Of a DNA stretch of 64,000 nt, positions 54,735 to 63,869 are shown in pieces. Where the stretch lies: positions 1-64,000 of the forward strand of contig NZ_JBFATZ010000024.1 of the NCBI RefSeq assembly GCF_040678635.1. The letters are read 5' to 3'. The notes below the pieces were generated by a model. It saw nothing but the letters and a program-made list of their open reading frames with translations, was not told where the DNA came from and searched no databases. The number at the start of each line of letters is the position of its first letter. Positions within the stretch are counted from its first letter, which is position 1. A program made the position numbers and the translations under genes. Source of the stretch: Thermopolyspora sp040678635. GTDB taxonomy: Bacteria; Actinomycetota; Actinomycetes; Streptosporangiales; Streptosporangiaceae.

Positions 54735-56150
54735 TCAGACATCCGCCCTTTTGAGACGCCCCTCCTCCACGGTGAACCGCGCCACCGTGCGTACGGGCGC
54801 GTCCTTGCGGTCCACGAAGTCCACGATACGGAACTCGGCGGTGAAGCTTTCACGGCTCGCCTCGCACACCACGTAGCCCCGGTGCCCGTCGAAGAACTTG
54901 ATATGCGGGTTCAGCCGCATCACGGCGTCGGCGTCCACGGCGGCGGGCATGCTCGTCACCGAGCTGGACACCAGCTCCACGCCGAGCGACGGCGCGTCCG
55001 GCTTGTCGAAGTCGGCGAGCACCTCGGCCGCCCAGTGGTTGTGCACGTCGCCGCTGATCACGATCAGGTTCGGCGTCCCCGCCTCGCGCGCCGCGTCGAG
55101 GATGCGCCCCCGCTGCGCCGGGAAGGCGTCCCAGGCGTCGGAGCTGAGGGTCGGCGGCGAGCCGGGGAACCGGCGACGGGAGAAGAACAGCGGCTCGGCC
55201 AGCACCCGCCACCGCGCCTGCGAGTCGCGCAGGCGGTCGATCAGCCACCGCTCCTGGTCGGCCCCGAGCATCGAGTCGTCCGTGCGGTACTGCCGCGAGT
55301 CGAGCAGGTGGAAGTCGGCCACCGTGCCGTACGGACGCCAGCGGTACATCTGCAGCCCGTCACCCGACGGCCGCACCCGCAGCGGCAGATGCTCGTAGTA
55401 GGCCCGATAGGCCGCGGTACGGCGACGCAGGAACGCGGCCTGGTTCGACCCGTCCCCCGGCAGCTTCCCGCGGTAGTTGTCCTTGACCTCGTGGTCGTCC
55501 CAGATCGTCACCCAGGGCGCGGCGGCGTGCGCGGCCCGCAGGTCGGGGTCCATCTTGATCCGCGCGAACCGGTTGCGATAGGCCTGCAGGGTCTTGGCCT
55601 CGGCCTCGGGCGGCTCCAGTTTGCGCACGTAGCGCCCGAGGGCGGGGCGGGCGGGCCTGCCGTACTCGTAGATGTAGTCGCCCAGGTGCACGATGAGGTC
55701 GGGCCGCTCGGCCGCGAGGTGCCGCAGGGCGGTGTAGTAGCCGTGCTCGTAGCGCTGGCAGGAGGTGAACGCGAAGCGCACCGGCGTCTCGGCGTCCCGC
55801 GCCGGGGCGGTCTTGGTGCGGCCCACCGGGCTGGCGGTGTTCTCGAACGGCTCTGCGACGCCGAACCGGTAGAAGTACTCCGTGCCGGGCCGCAGTCCCG
55901 TGACCCTGACGTGCACGCTGTGCGCCCAGTCCTGGGTGGCGCGGGTGCGGCCCTCGGCGACGATGCGGGTGAACGCCTCGTCCTCGGCGACCTGCCAGCG
56001 TACGAGCACGCTCTCGTCCGGCATGCCGCCGGGCCGGTCGGGGGTCCTGCTCAGCGGATCCGGCGCCAGCCGGGTCCAGATGATCATCCCGTCCGGCAGC
56101 GGCTCGCCGGAGGCGACGCCCAGCGTGAATGGATAGCCCAACTTCGCCAT
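54735..56150 (-). CDS. phoD: PhoD-family phosphodiesterase/alkaline phosphatase without signal peptide
   Basis: A 471-residue PhoD-type metallophosphatase. Motifs: FAFTSCQRYEHGYYT, HLGDYIYEYG, WDDHEVKDNYRG and VISGDVHNHWAAE for the Fe-Ca site, with a small PhoD-N beta domain at residues 4-105 (GVASGEPLPDGMIIWTRL, then WAHSVHVRVTGLRPGTEYFY). The mature-like sequence starts three residues after the ATG; the Tat signal of PhoD enzymes is absent and a stop lies just upstream in frame. AGGA is eight bases before the ATG at 56150; a GTG seven codons earlier is possible. It is divergent from the TetR gene. Confidence 0.9.
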   Translation of the reverse strand: MAKLGYPFTLGVASGEPLPDGMIIWTRLAPDPLSRTPDRPGGMPDESVLVRWQVAEDEAFTRIVAEGRTRATQDWAHSVHVRVTGLRPGTEYFYRFGVAEPFENTASPVGRTKTAPARDAETPVRFAFTSCQRYEHGYYTALRHLAAERPDLIVHLGDYIYEYGRPARPALGRYVRKLEPPEAEAKTLQAYRNRFARIKMDPDLRAAHAAAPWVTIWDDHEVKDNYRGKLPGDGSNQAAFLRRRTAAYRAYYEHLPLRVRPSGDGLQMYRWRPYGTVADFHLLDSRQYRTDDSMLGADQERWLIDRLRDSQARWRVLAEPLFFSRRRFPGSPPTLSSDAWDAFPAQRGRILDAAREAGTPNLIVISGDVHNHWAAEVLADFDKPDAPSLGVELVSSSVTSMPAAVDADAVMRLNPHIKFFDGHRGYVVCEASRESFTAEFRIVDFVDRKDAPVRTVARFTVEEGRLKRADV

Positions 56151-56323
56151 GCCACTGATCCTGCACAACACGCAGCGCCGGTGTGGCCTACTTCACGTAG
56201 CTCACTGGAGAATCGACTTACGGTGAATTGCGAAGATTCAGCCGTTTCCCCGCGCAGGTTGGTGAACAGGCGATTGCCCGCAGGCGCATAACGCGGGCTC
56301 ACAATGGGGCTCATAATGGGGAC

Positions 56324-57037
56324 GTGAAAACGCGAAGAAACTCCGGCGGCACCGCCGTGTCCGGGGACGGATCGTCCGCCCGGAGCGGGCGGCGCCAGGG
56401 ATCGGCGCGGCGGCCGGCGGGCGGCACGGGTTCCGCCTCCGATCGGCGCGACCATCTCGTGAAGCTCGCCGCGGAGATCTTCGCCAGGAAGGGGTTCCAG
56501 GCCACCACCGTCCGGGAGATCGCCAAGGAGGCGGGCATCCTCTCCGGGAGCCTCTACCACCACTTCGACTCCAAGGAGACGATCGTCGACGAGGTGCTGT
56601 CGACGTTCCTTGAGGATCTCATCGGGCGCTACCGGGCGATCCTGGCCAAGGGCGGCGACCCCCGGCAGGTGCTCACCGCGATGGTGCACACCGCCTTCGG
56701 CACGCTGGAGCCGCACCGCGCCGCGATCACGGTGATGCAGAACGACTGGAGCTACCTGCGCTCCCTGCCCGGCGACCGCTTCGACTACCTGGTCGCGGCC
56801 GAGGACGAGGTCGAGCGCATGTGGGTGGACCAGATCAAGCGGGGCCAGGCGGAGGGCTTCTTCCGCGCCGACGTGGATCCCAAGGTCACCTACCGGATGA
56901 TCCGCGACACGATCTGGGTGTCGGTGCGCTGGTTCCGGCCCGACGGCCGGCTCGACCCCGACGCCATCGCCGACCAGTACATCACGATCCTGTTCGACGG
57001 CCTGGCCACCGGCGAACGCACCAGCCAGCAGGGATGA
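56324..57037 (+). CDS. TetR/AcrR-family regulator
   Basis: A 237-residue TetR protein: about 40 basic, Gly/Ser-rich residues precede the helix-turn-helix FARKGFQATTVREIAKEAGI then LSGSLYHHFDSKETIVDEVL; the C-terminal domain resembles KstR2-type regulators (NDWSYLRSLPGDRF). The GTG at 56324 has a poor ribosome site and may be leaderless. Its stop overlaps the start of the AlkD-like gene (ATGA, 57034-57037), so the two are co-translated. Confidence 0.88.
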   Translation: MKTRRNSGGTAVSGDGSSARSGRRQGSARRPAGGTGSASDRRDHLVKLAAEIFARKGFQATTVREIAKEAGILSGSLYHHFDSKETIVDEVLSTFLEDLIGRYRAILAKGGDPRQVLTAMVHTAFGTLEPHRAAITVMQNDWSYLRSLPGDRFDYLVAAEDEVERMWVDQIKRGQAEGFFRADVDPKVTYRMIRDTIWVSVRWFRPDGRLDPDAIADQYITILFDGLATGERTSQQG

Positions 57038-57717
57038 CTCCGCTCCACAAGGCCGTACGGCTGGCGCTGACCGAGGTCGCCGACCCCGCCAAGGCCCCGG
57101 CCATGCAGGCCTACATGAAGTCGGCCATGCCGTTTCTCGGCGTACAGGCAGCCCCGCGCCGGGCCGCGCTGCGCGCGGTGTTCGCCGAGCACCGCATCGA
57201 GTCCGCCCCCGAGTGGCGGCGGGCGGTGCTGGCGCTGTGGCGCGAGGCCGAGTACCGCGAGGAGCGGTACGCCGCGATCGAGCTGTCCGGCTTCCGCTAC
57301 TACCGGCGCTGGCAGACCCTCTACACGCTGCCGATGTACGAGGAGATGATCGTCACCGGGGCGTGGTGGGACCTCGTGGACGACATCGCGATCCACCGCA
57401 TCGGCCCGCTGCTGCGCGAGTACCCCGAGACGATGCGCCCGCTGATGCTGGAGTGGGCCCGCGACGCCGACCTGTGGAAGCGCCGCACCGCGATCCTGTG
57501 CCAGAACAGGTTCCGCCGCGACACCGACACCGGCCTGCTGTACGCGTGCATCGAGCCGAACCTGTCCGACATCGACTTCTTCGCCCGCAAGGCGATCGGC
57601 TGGGCGCTGCGCGAGTACGCCAAGGTGAACCCGCGCGAGGTGATCCGGTACGTCGAGGCCAAGGGCATCACGGGCCTGAGCCGCCGCGAGGCGCTGAAGA
57701 ACCTGCCCGTCGCTTAG
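57034..57717 (+). CDS. DNA alkylation repair protein, AlkD/HEAT-like
   Basis: A 227-residue helical protein of the AlkD-like HEAT-repeat family: AMQAYMKSAMPFLGVQAAPR, LWREAEYREERYAAIELSGF, the segment WWDLVDDIAIHRIGPLLREY, and LWKRRTAILCQNRFR then DFFARKAIGWALREYAKVNP. AlkD excises positively charged N-alkylpurines without base flipping. Coupling to a TetR gene by ATGA is unusual, since alkylation repair is normally under Ada control. It is convergent with the sugar-permease gene. Confidence 0.9.
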   Translation: MTPLHKAVRLALTEVADPAKAPAMQAYMKSAMPFLGVQAAPRRAALRAVFAEHRIESAPEWRRAVLALWREAEYREERYAAIELSGFRYYRRWQTLYTLPMYEEMIVTGAWWDLVDDIAIHRIGPLLREYPETMRPLMLEWARDADLWKRRTAILCQNRFRRDTDTGLLYACIEPNLSDIDFFARKAIGWALREYAKVNPREVIRYVEAKGITGLSRREALKNLPVA

Positions 57718-57735
57718 GGCTCACTTCGCTGGGGC

Positions 57736-58740
57736 TTACTTCAACGCCCCGGCGGTGAGACCCGCCTGGATCTGGCGCTGGAACACCGTGTAGATGATCA
57801 GCATCGGCAGGATCGCCATGCTCAGCGCGGCGAACAGCGCCGACCAGTCGGCGTCGTACCCGGCCGAGGTGGAGATGCTCGCGATGCCCTGGGTGAGCAC
57901 CCACTTGTCCCGCGCCTCGCCGGACAGCAGCACCAGCGGCAACTGGTACTGGTTCCACTGCCCGAGCACGTTGAAGATCGTCACACTGACGATGCCGGGC
58001 CGCGCCATCGGCAGCATGATCTGGAAGAACACCCGGGTGTGCGAGGCGCCGTCCACGAACGCCGCCTCGGCCACCGCGGTCGGCAGCGTGCGGAAGAACG
58101 CGGCCAGGAAGAACACGGTGAACGGCAGCGAGTAGGCGATGTAGACGAGGATGAGCCCGCCGTGGGTGTTCAGCCCGATGAAGGGGCCGATGATCGGGAT
58201 GTTCCCGATGTTCCGCACGACGAAGAACAGCGGCGTCAGCGCCAGGTACACCGGGAACGCCAGCCCGGAGACGAACAGCAGGTAGATCGGCCGATTGCCG
58301 CGGAAGCGGTACCGGGACAGCACGTACGCCGCCATCGACCCCAGCAGCATCGTGCCGAACGTGCTGAACGCGACGACCACGACGCTGTTGAGGAAGTACT
58401 GCCCCACGTGCGCCTGCTCCCAGGCCCGCGCCCAGTTGTCGAACCTCGGCACGGCCGGAAGCGTCCACGCGCCCCCGAAGATCTCGTCCTCGCTCTTGAC
58501 CGAGGCGAGGAACGTCCACGCCAGCGGCACCACGACGAGGATCGTCCACACCGCGAGCGCCGCGTGGGACAGGTACGACAGCGGCCCGAGGCGCACCCGC
58601 CGCTCCCGCCGTACGGCCGCGCGGGACACCCGCGGCTCCTGCGGCGCCCCGCGTACCCCCCGGCGTGCGCCCCTGAGTGCGGCCTTGCGTGCGGCCCGAT
58701 CCACGACCGGACGCGCGGCCCGGACCCTATCTGTGATCAC
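57736..58740 (-). CDS. Sugar ABC transporter permease (MalG type, NgcG-like)
   Basis: A 334-residue membrane protein with six helices; the ABC permease EAA loop reads VAEAAFVDGASHTRVFFQIM with the usual LPMARPG end. The N-terminal 55 residues are basic and unusual. GTG at 58740 has GAGGGG eight bases upstream; GTG at 58749 is an alternative. It is the last gene of the RpiR-to-permease operon, 12 bases after the other permease gene. No ATPase gene is present; actinomycetes often use a shared MsiK-type ATPase. Confidence 0.9.
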   Translation of the reverse strand: MITDRVRAARPVVDRAARKAALRGARRGVRGAPQEPRVSRAAVRRERRVRLGPLSYLSHAALAVWTILVVVPLAWTFLASVKSEDEIFGGAWTLPAVPRFDNWARAWEQAHVGQYFLNSVVVVAFSTFGTMLLGSMAAYVLSRYRFRGNRPIYLLFVSGLAFPVYLALTPLFFVVRNIGNIPIIGPFIGLNTHGGLILVYIAYSLPFTVFFLAAFFRTLPTAVAEAAFVDGASHTRVFFQIMLPMARPGIVSVTIFNVLGQWNQYQLPLVLLSGEARDKWVLTQGIASISTSAGYDADWSALFAALSMAILPMLIIYTVFQRQIQAGLTAGALK

Positions 58741-58752
58741 GTTGGGCACCCC

Positions 58753-59658
58753 TCAGAACTCGATCCGCTCACGCCGCGACAGCCGCATGGCCAGCGCCGC
58801 GAAGCCGATCGTGAAGAAGAACAACACCACGCCCATCGCCGAGGCGTAGCCGAACTTGAAGTAGTCGAACGCGTTGCGGTAGATCTCCGCCGCGATCACG
58901 GTCGTGGACGAGTCGGGCCCGCCCTGCTCGGCCGTCATCACCCACACCACGGCGAACACGTCGAGCGCGGCGATGCCGAGATAGATCCAGCCGACCTGCA
59001 CGGTGTCCCACAGCAGCGGCAGCGTCACCCGGAAGAACATCGGGATCCGCCCCGCGCCGTCGATCTGCGCGGCCTCGTACAGCTCCTGCGGGATCGAGGC
59101 CATGCCGGCCGAGAACAGCACCACGTAGAACCCGACCGCCTGCCAGATCAGCACCCCCAGCACCGACCACAGCGCGATGTCGGGATTGGACAGGAACCCG
59201 ATCGGCTCCAGCCCGAGCGCGGTGAGCGGCCCGTTGATCATGCCGCCCCGGTCCGGCCGGAACACCTGCTGGAACAGCACGGCGATGATCGCGACCGCGA
59301 GCACCTGCGGGAAGAAGAACACCACCCGGTAGAAGCCGGACCCCCGCACGCCCCCCACGCCCCGCCCGCCGCCTCCGGCGTTGAGCAGGTAGGCGAAAAA
59401 CAGCGCGATGGCGATCGTGCCGAGCGGCAGCAGCACCAGCAGCAGCAGGTTGTGCGTCACCGCCCGCCAGAAGATCGTGTCGTCGAGCAGCCGCCGGAAG
59501 TTCTCAAGCCCGACGAACCGCGGGTTCGCGTTCACCCCCCGCCAGTTCGTCATCGCGATGTAGAACGCCTGCGCGTAGGGGGAGATCACGTAGACGAGAT
59601 AGAGCAGCACCGGGAGCACCAGGAACCCGATGACGAAGCGTGTCCTGCCGTGAGTCAT
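58753..59658 (-). CDS. Sugar ABC transporter permease (MalF type, NgcF-like)
   Basis: A 301-residue membrane protein with six helices; the EAA loop is LYEAAQIDGAGRIPMFFRVT then LPLLWDTV. The first half has a Gly-rich loop (LNAGGGGRGVGGVRGSG). GGAGGGG is five bases before the ATG. It pairs with the MalG-type permease and the NgcE-like binding protein. Confidence 0.92.
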   Translation of the reverse strand: MTHGRTRFVIGFLVLPVLLYLVYVISPYAQAFYIAMTNWRGVNANPRFVGLENFRRLLDDTIFWRAVTHNLLLLVLLPLGTIAIALFFAYLLNAGGGGRGVGGVRGSGFYRVVFFFPQVLAVAIIAVLFQQVFRPDRGGMINGPLTALGLEPIGFLSNPDIALWSVLGVLIWQAVGFYVVLFSAGMASIPQELYEAAQIDGAGRIPMFFRVTLPLLWDTVQVGWIYLGIAALDVFAVVWVMTAEQGGPDSSTTVIAAEIYRNAFDYFKFGYASAMGVVLFFFTIGFAALAMRLSRRERIEF

Positions 59659-59673
59659 GGTTGCCCCTCCGGC

Positions 59674-61104
59674 TCAGCGCTTGAACTTCTTGACCGAGGA
59701 ATCGTCTCTGAGCTGGTCGGACTTGCGCTGGATCCGGTCGGCCCAGGCCGCCGGGCTCAGCCGCCCGTTCATCAGCTGGCCGGTGGCCGCGGCCACCTCG
59801 TCGTGGAGCTCGGCGTACCACTGCCGGAACCGGAAGTAGACGGTGTTGGTCCCGGCCGCCTTCAGCGCCGCCGACGCGCTGGCCAGGCCGGGCGAGAGGC
59901 GGCGCCCCTCCCCCGCGCCCTTGACCACGGTGAGCGTGCTGACCAGCTCGGTGAACTGCCCGGCGCCCTGCGCGGACAGCATCGCCCGCATGTACTCCAT
60001 GCCGGCCAGCGGGTTCGCCGACCGGGCCGAGACGAAGAACTCCTCGCCCGGCCGGGCGTGCAGCGTGCCGTACGGCAGGGCGTCGGAGCGGGAGAACGAC
60101 GGCAGCGGGAACATCGCGTAGCCGAAGTCGTCCGGGGTGGAGTCCTTCTGCTCGTTCTCCAGCCAGGAGCCGTTCGGCAGCATCGCCACCTGGTACTTGT
60201 TCTGCGCGGTCTGCGTCTGGATGTGGTCGAGCCCGGCGGTGCCCTGCATCAGGTACTTCGCGCCGACCTCGGCGAAGGCGGTGGCCGCCTGGGTGACCGG
60301 CTCGGCCTTCCACGCGCCCTCGACGAGGTTGTCGATGTTCCGCAGCACGTCCACGCCGCCGATCTTGGCGGCGAGGGTGAGGATGGTCTCGTAGATGTAG
60401 AACGGGTGCTTGCCGGCGTAGGTGAACGGCGCGGCCTTGCCCGACTTCTTGATCGTCGCGCAGAGGGCGAGGAAGTCGTCCCAGGTCTTGGGCACCTCCC
60501 AGCCGTTGTCCTTGAACAGCTTGGTGGAGTACCAGATGCCCCAGACCGTGTTCGCGTACGGCAGCACTCGGAACGTTCCATCGTAGCTGCCGAACTCGAT
60601 CGCGGTGGGCAGCAGCGTGTCGCGGACCTTGACGTTCGGGTCGTCCCAGCTCGGCGCGTCGAGCAGCGGGGTGAGGTCGGCGACCTGGCCGTCCTGGATG
60701 AGGGCGCCGAAGTCCATCGCGTTGTCGCCGGAGTTGTTGACGAACTCCGGCGGGTCCCCGCCGGCGAAGCGCGGCTGGAGCGTCTTGGCGATCTCCTTGG
60801 TCGCGGTGTGCTTGATGCGCACCTTCGGGTGCCTGGTGCGGAACAGCGGCTCGTGGATGTCGCGCGCGTACGCGTCGCCGAAGCCGCCGTCGAAGATCAC
60901 GACCTCGAACGGCATGCTCTCGGGGACGCCGAGCGGGTTGGCCGCGCTCACGGTCCCGGTGGCGACCGCACGCGAGGCGCCGTCCGCGCCGCCGCCGGTC
61001 GGGGTCGCGCAGGCCGCGGCGAACGGCAGCAGCACGCCCGCCGTGACGGCGGCTCTCAGCATTTCGCGCCTGCTGAGAGGGTTTGTGGGGGGCTTTGCTG
61101 GCAT
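59674..61104 (-). CDS. NgcE-like aminosugar-binding lipoprotein
   Basis: A 476-residue extracellular binding protein. The signal is SRREMLRAAVTAGVLLPFAA followed by AC, a Tat-type leader with a lipobox, and the mature start has ANPLGVPESMPFEVVIFDGG, the feature of the N-acetylglucosamine/chitobiose-binding NgcE group. ATG at 61104 has GGAGG four bases upstream. It should bind GlcNAc or chitobiose outside the cell and deliver it to the two permeases. The exact sugar is inferred. Confidence 0.85.
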   Translation of the reverse strand: MPAKPPTNPLSRREMLRAAVTAGVLLPFAAACATPTGGGADGASRAVATGTVSAANPLGVPESMPFEVVIFDGGFGDAYARDIHEPLFRTRHPKVRIKHTATKEIAKTLQPRFAGGDPPEFVNNSGDNAMDFGALIQDGQVADLTPLLDAPSWDDPNVKVRDTLLPTAIEFGSYDGTFRVLPYANTVWGIWYSTKLFKDNGWEVPKTWDDFLALCATIKKSGKAAPFTYAGKHPFYIYETILTLAAKIGGVDVLRNIDNLVEGAWKAEPVTQAATAFAEVGAKYLMQGTAGLDHIQTQTAQNKYQVAMLPNGSWLENEQKDSTPDDFGYAMFPLPSFSRSDALPYGTLHARPGEEFFVSARSANPLAGMEYMRAMLSAQGAGQFTELVSTLTVVKGAGEGRRLSPGLASASAALKAAGTNTVYFRFRQWYAELHDEVAAATGQLMNGRLSPAAWADRIQRKSDQLRDDSSVKKFKR

Positions 61105-61156
61105 GAGTCCTCCAATGGATGCCGGTCCGCTCGCGCGCACCGCGGATGTCGGGTGG

Positions 61157-61915
61157 TCAGGCTCCGCGGCGGATGCGGCCCTCGTAGCGGGCCTCAAGTG
61201 CCCGGTTGTGCTCGTCGCCCCCGACGACGTTGACCGAGCGGTACAGCGGCGGGGTCTCCCCCGCCTCCAGCAGCGTGCGCACCACCTCCGCGACGACCAT
61301 CTGCGCCAGCAGCGCCGAGGTGATCGTGGACACCGCGCCGGTGGCCGCGCCGCCCGGAACGTCCAGGACCGCGTCCCCGTACGGCGCGCCGTTGTCGAGC
61401 ACCACGTCCGCCAGGTCGAGCAGTTTGCGGCCCGACGGGTGGCGGGACGGCATGGCCCGGCTGTGCCGCACCGAGGTGATCGCGATCACCGGGTGGCCGC
61501 GGTCCTTGACGAGGGTGGCCATCTCCACGATCGAGCCGTTCACGCCGGAGCTGGAGATGAGCACGAAGGCGTCCTTCGGGCTCACCGGGGCCAGGTCGTA
61601 GATGCGCTGGGCGATGGCGGGGTCGCGTTCGAGCTCCTTGGTGAGGATCTCGGGCGGGGCGCCGCCGTACAGGACCAGGTCGCGCAGGGCGAGCCGGTTG
61701 GTCGGGATGAGCCCGCCGGCGCGGCCGGCGATCTCCATCGCGATCGCCTCGGAGTGACCGGAGCCGAAGGCCTGGACGACCCCGTCCGCGCGCAGCGCGG
61801 CCACGATGATCTCGGCGGCGCGCCGTACCGGGTCGGCCTGGCTCTGCGAGACCTCGCGGACCAGGTGCTCCACGTGCCGGACGTACGCGGTGGCGCCGAT
61901 GTCGCCGATGTCCAC
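61157..61915 (-). CDS. SIS-domain sugar-phosphate-binding protein (UPF0309-like)
   Basis: A 252-residue protein with a SIS domain: GSGHSEAIAMEIAGRAGGLI and VLISSSGVNGSIVEMA are the phosphosugar-binding motifs. Members bind or isomerise phosphorylated aminosugars such as N-acetylglucosamine phosphate derivatives. GTG at 61915 has AAAGGA upstream. It lies five bases after the RpiR gene and 52 before the binding-protein gene, consistent with aminosugar catabolism. Confidence 0.88.
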   Translation of the reverse strand: MDIGDIGATAYVRHVEHLVREVSQSQADPVRRAAEIIVAALRADGVVQAFGSGHSEAIAMEIAGRAGGLIPTNRLALRDLVLYGGAPPEILTKELERDPAIAQRIYDLAPVSPKDAFVLISSSGVNGSIVEMATLVKDRGHPVIAITSVRHSRAMPSRHPSGRKLLDLADVVLDNGAPYGDAVLDVPGGAATGAVSTITSALLAQMVVAEVVRTLLEAGETPPLYRSVNVVGGDEHNRALEARYEGRIRRGA

Positions 61916-61920
61916 GTCGT

Positions 61921-62793
61921 TCAGTTCCTTTCGACTCGGTGGCTGTCCAGGGCCTTGATCGTGCGATCGAAGGCGTCGGTGGCCCGCTCGTAGGTGCGCT
62001 GGGCGACCGCCACGTACACCGCGTCCAGCACGAAGAGCTGGGAGTGCACGGCGGCCAGCCCGGCGGGGCGGAAGGCGGTCTCCCGGCTCGCCGTGGTGAG
62101 CACCAGCTCGGCGAGCTCGGCGAGCGGGGAGCGGGCGAAGGAGGTGACCGCGACGGTGGTCGCCCCGCGCCCGGCGGCCTCGGCCATCGTCTCCAGGACC
62201 TCACGGGTGCGGCCCTGGTGGGAGACGCCGAGCGCGACGTCGCCCTCGCCGAGCAGCGCCGCGTCGGCGAGCGCCTGGTGCGGGTCGCGGTAGCTCCAGC
62301 ACGGCACCCGGATGCGGCGCAGCCGACCGCTGAGCATGCCGGCCACCTCGCCGCTGGTGGACATGCCGAACAACAGCACCCGCCCGGCCGCCACGATCGC
62401 GTCGGCGACCTTGGCGATCACGCCGAGGTCGAGCTGGGCCGCGGTCTCCTGGATGAGCCGGGCGTCGGCCGCGGCCATCGTCTGCACGACCGCGTCGAGC
62501 GGGTCGCCGGGCCCGATCGCCTGGCCGAGCACGCCGACGCCCCAGCCGGCCTGCGCGGCCCGCCCGTTCTCGGTGGCGAGCACGACCCGCAGCTCAGAGT
62601 ACCCGGCGAAGCCGAAGGCGCGGCAAAACCGGGTGACGGTCGCCGCCGAGGTGCCGCTGCGCTCGGCGAGCGTGACGATCGTGGACCTCGCGGCCTCGGC
62701 CGGGTCGGCCAGGATCAGCTCGCCGACCCGCCGCAGCGCGTTGGGCAGATGCGGCAGCTCGGTCTCGATGCGTCCCAGCGCGCCACCGGTCAC
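61921..62793 (-). CDS. MurR/RpiR-family transcriptional regulator
   Basis: A 290-residue protein with an N-terminal RpiR helix-turn-helix (IVTLAERSGTSAATVTRFCR, AFGFAGYSELRVVL) and a C-terminal SIS ligand domain (RVLLFGMSTSGEVAGMLSGR, GVSHQGRTREVLETM). GTG at 62793 has GGAAGGA six bases upstream; a TTG two codons earlier is less likely. It heads the operon of SIS, binding protein and permeases, and a 19-base palindrome lies 30 bases before its start, so it probably represses its own operon until an aminosugar phosphate appears. Confidence 0.92.
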   Translation of the reverse strand: MTGGALGRIETELPHLPNALRRVGELILADPAEAARSTIVTLAERSGTSAATVTRFCRAFGFAGYSELRVVLATENGRAAQAGWGVGVLGQAIGPGDPLDAVVQTMAAADARLIQETAAQLDLGVIAKVADAIVAAGRVLLFGMSTSGEVAGMLSGRLRRIRVPCWSYRDPHQALADAALLGEGDVALGVSHQGRTREVLETMAEAAGRGATTVAVTSFARSPLAELAELVLTTASRETAFRPAGLAAVHSQLFVLDAVYVAVAQRTYERATDAFDRTIKALDSHRVERN

Positions 62794-62822
62794 AGGCAAT
62801 CCTTCCAGGTCAGTACGGTTGA

Positions 62823-62841
62823 CATGAAAATAATTCTCATG
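62823..62841. promoter_or_regulatory. Palindrome CATGAAAATAATTCTCATG before the RpiR operon
   Basis: A 19-base near-perfect palindrome (CATGA/TCATG arms perfect, one internal mismatch) in an AT-rich patch, about 30 bases upstream of the RpiR start and 213 before the divergent MerR start. It is the likely operator of the RpiR protein. Confidence 0.6.
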
Positions 62842-63053
62842 ACTGATGGAGTCAAGTTCAGGTTAGCGGGAGGAAAACGCAGGTCAGACCACTTGCGCCG
62901 GGTTGCCGTGCGGTGCGGTCCGAACCTTCTGCCTCGTACGGCGGGCAGGCGGGAGCGGAGACCTCACCGGCCGATCCACGAGCCCGCGCGGCGCACTCCG
63001 TCCACAGGGCACCGGCCGGGGGGACCGGCGTTGGATACCAGTACTATCTGACT

Positions 63054-63770
63054 ATGCGGATTTCCGAGCTGAGCGCGGCGTCCGGGGTGCCCATCCCCAC
63101 GATCAAGTACTACCTGCGCGAGGGCCTGCTCCCGCAGGGCGAAACGACCGCCGCCACCCGCGCCCAGTACGGCGAGCGCCACCTGCACCGCCTGCGCCTG
63201 ATCCGCGCGCTCCTCGAGGTCGGACGCCTCCCGCTCGCCTCGATCCGCCAGGTGATCGCCGCGGTGGAGGACGAGAGCCTGCCGGTGCACGAGATGCTCG
63301 GCACCGCACACTACGCGCTGGGCCCCAAACCGGGCCATAAACCGGGCCCCAAGCCAGGCCCCAAGACCGAGCCCCTAGGCGACGCCGAGGACGACCCGGC
63401 CGCGCGGGAGCGGTGGCGAGAGGCCCACGCCGAGGTGGACCGCCTGCTCGCCGCCCTCGAACTGCGCGTGAGCGCGGACGCCCCCACCCGCGACGAACTC
63501 GCCCACAACCTGATCGCGATGCGCCGCCTCGGCCTGCCCGGCACCGCCGAGGCCCTCATGCCGTACGCCGAGGCCGCGCTGCGGCTCGTCCGGGATTACG
63601 AGATGGGTACCATCCCCTTCGACGGCCCGCGGGACCAGGCCGTCGAGAGCATCGTGCTCGGCACCGTCATGTACGGCAGGGCCTTCGACGTACTGCGCCG
63701 CATCGCCCACGAGTCGGAGTCGGCCCGGCTGCTCAAGAGCCGCCCTCCGTCCGACGTCTCCGACGGCTGA
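63054..63770 (+). CDS. MerR-family transcriptional regulator
   Basis: A 238-residue protein with an N-terminal MerR helix-turn-helix (MRISELSAASGVPIPTIKYY, LREGLLPQGETTAA). A Lys/Pro/Gly-rich linker of about 20 residues (GPKPGHKPGPKPGPKTEP) joins a C-terminal helical domain. There are no cysteine pairs for metal sensing, so it is probably of the multidrug or developmental type. The ATG at 63054 follows a TACTAT -10-like element by about seven bases, so the message may be leaderless. Confidence 0.88.
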   Translation: MRISELSAASGVPIPTIKYYLREGLLPQGETTAATRAQYGERHLHRLRLIRALLEVGRLPLASIRQVIAAVEDESLPVHEMLGTAHYALGPKPGHKPGPKPGPKTEPLGDAEDDPAARERWREAHAEVDRLLAALELRVSADAPTRDELAHNLIAMRRLGLPGTAEALMPYAEAALRLVRDYEMGTIPFDGPRDQAVESIVLGTVMYGRAFDVLRRIAHESESARLLKSRPPSDVSDG

Positions 63771-63869
63771 CCCTCCCCCGCACGGCCTCACCGCACGGCC
63801 TCCCCGCACGACCTCACCGTCGGCGCACCGGTGCCCTCGCACGACCCGGACGCCGCGAGCCGCCCGCCG

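Noticed and set aside
58039..61233. Plus-strand frame of over 1000 codons opposite the sugar operon
   Set aside because: Shadow of the permease and binding-protein genes, with no start signal or recognisable domain.
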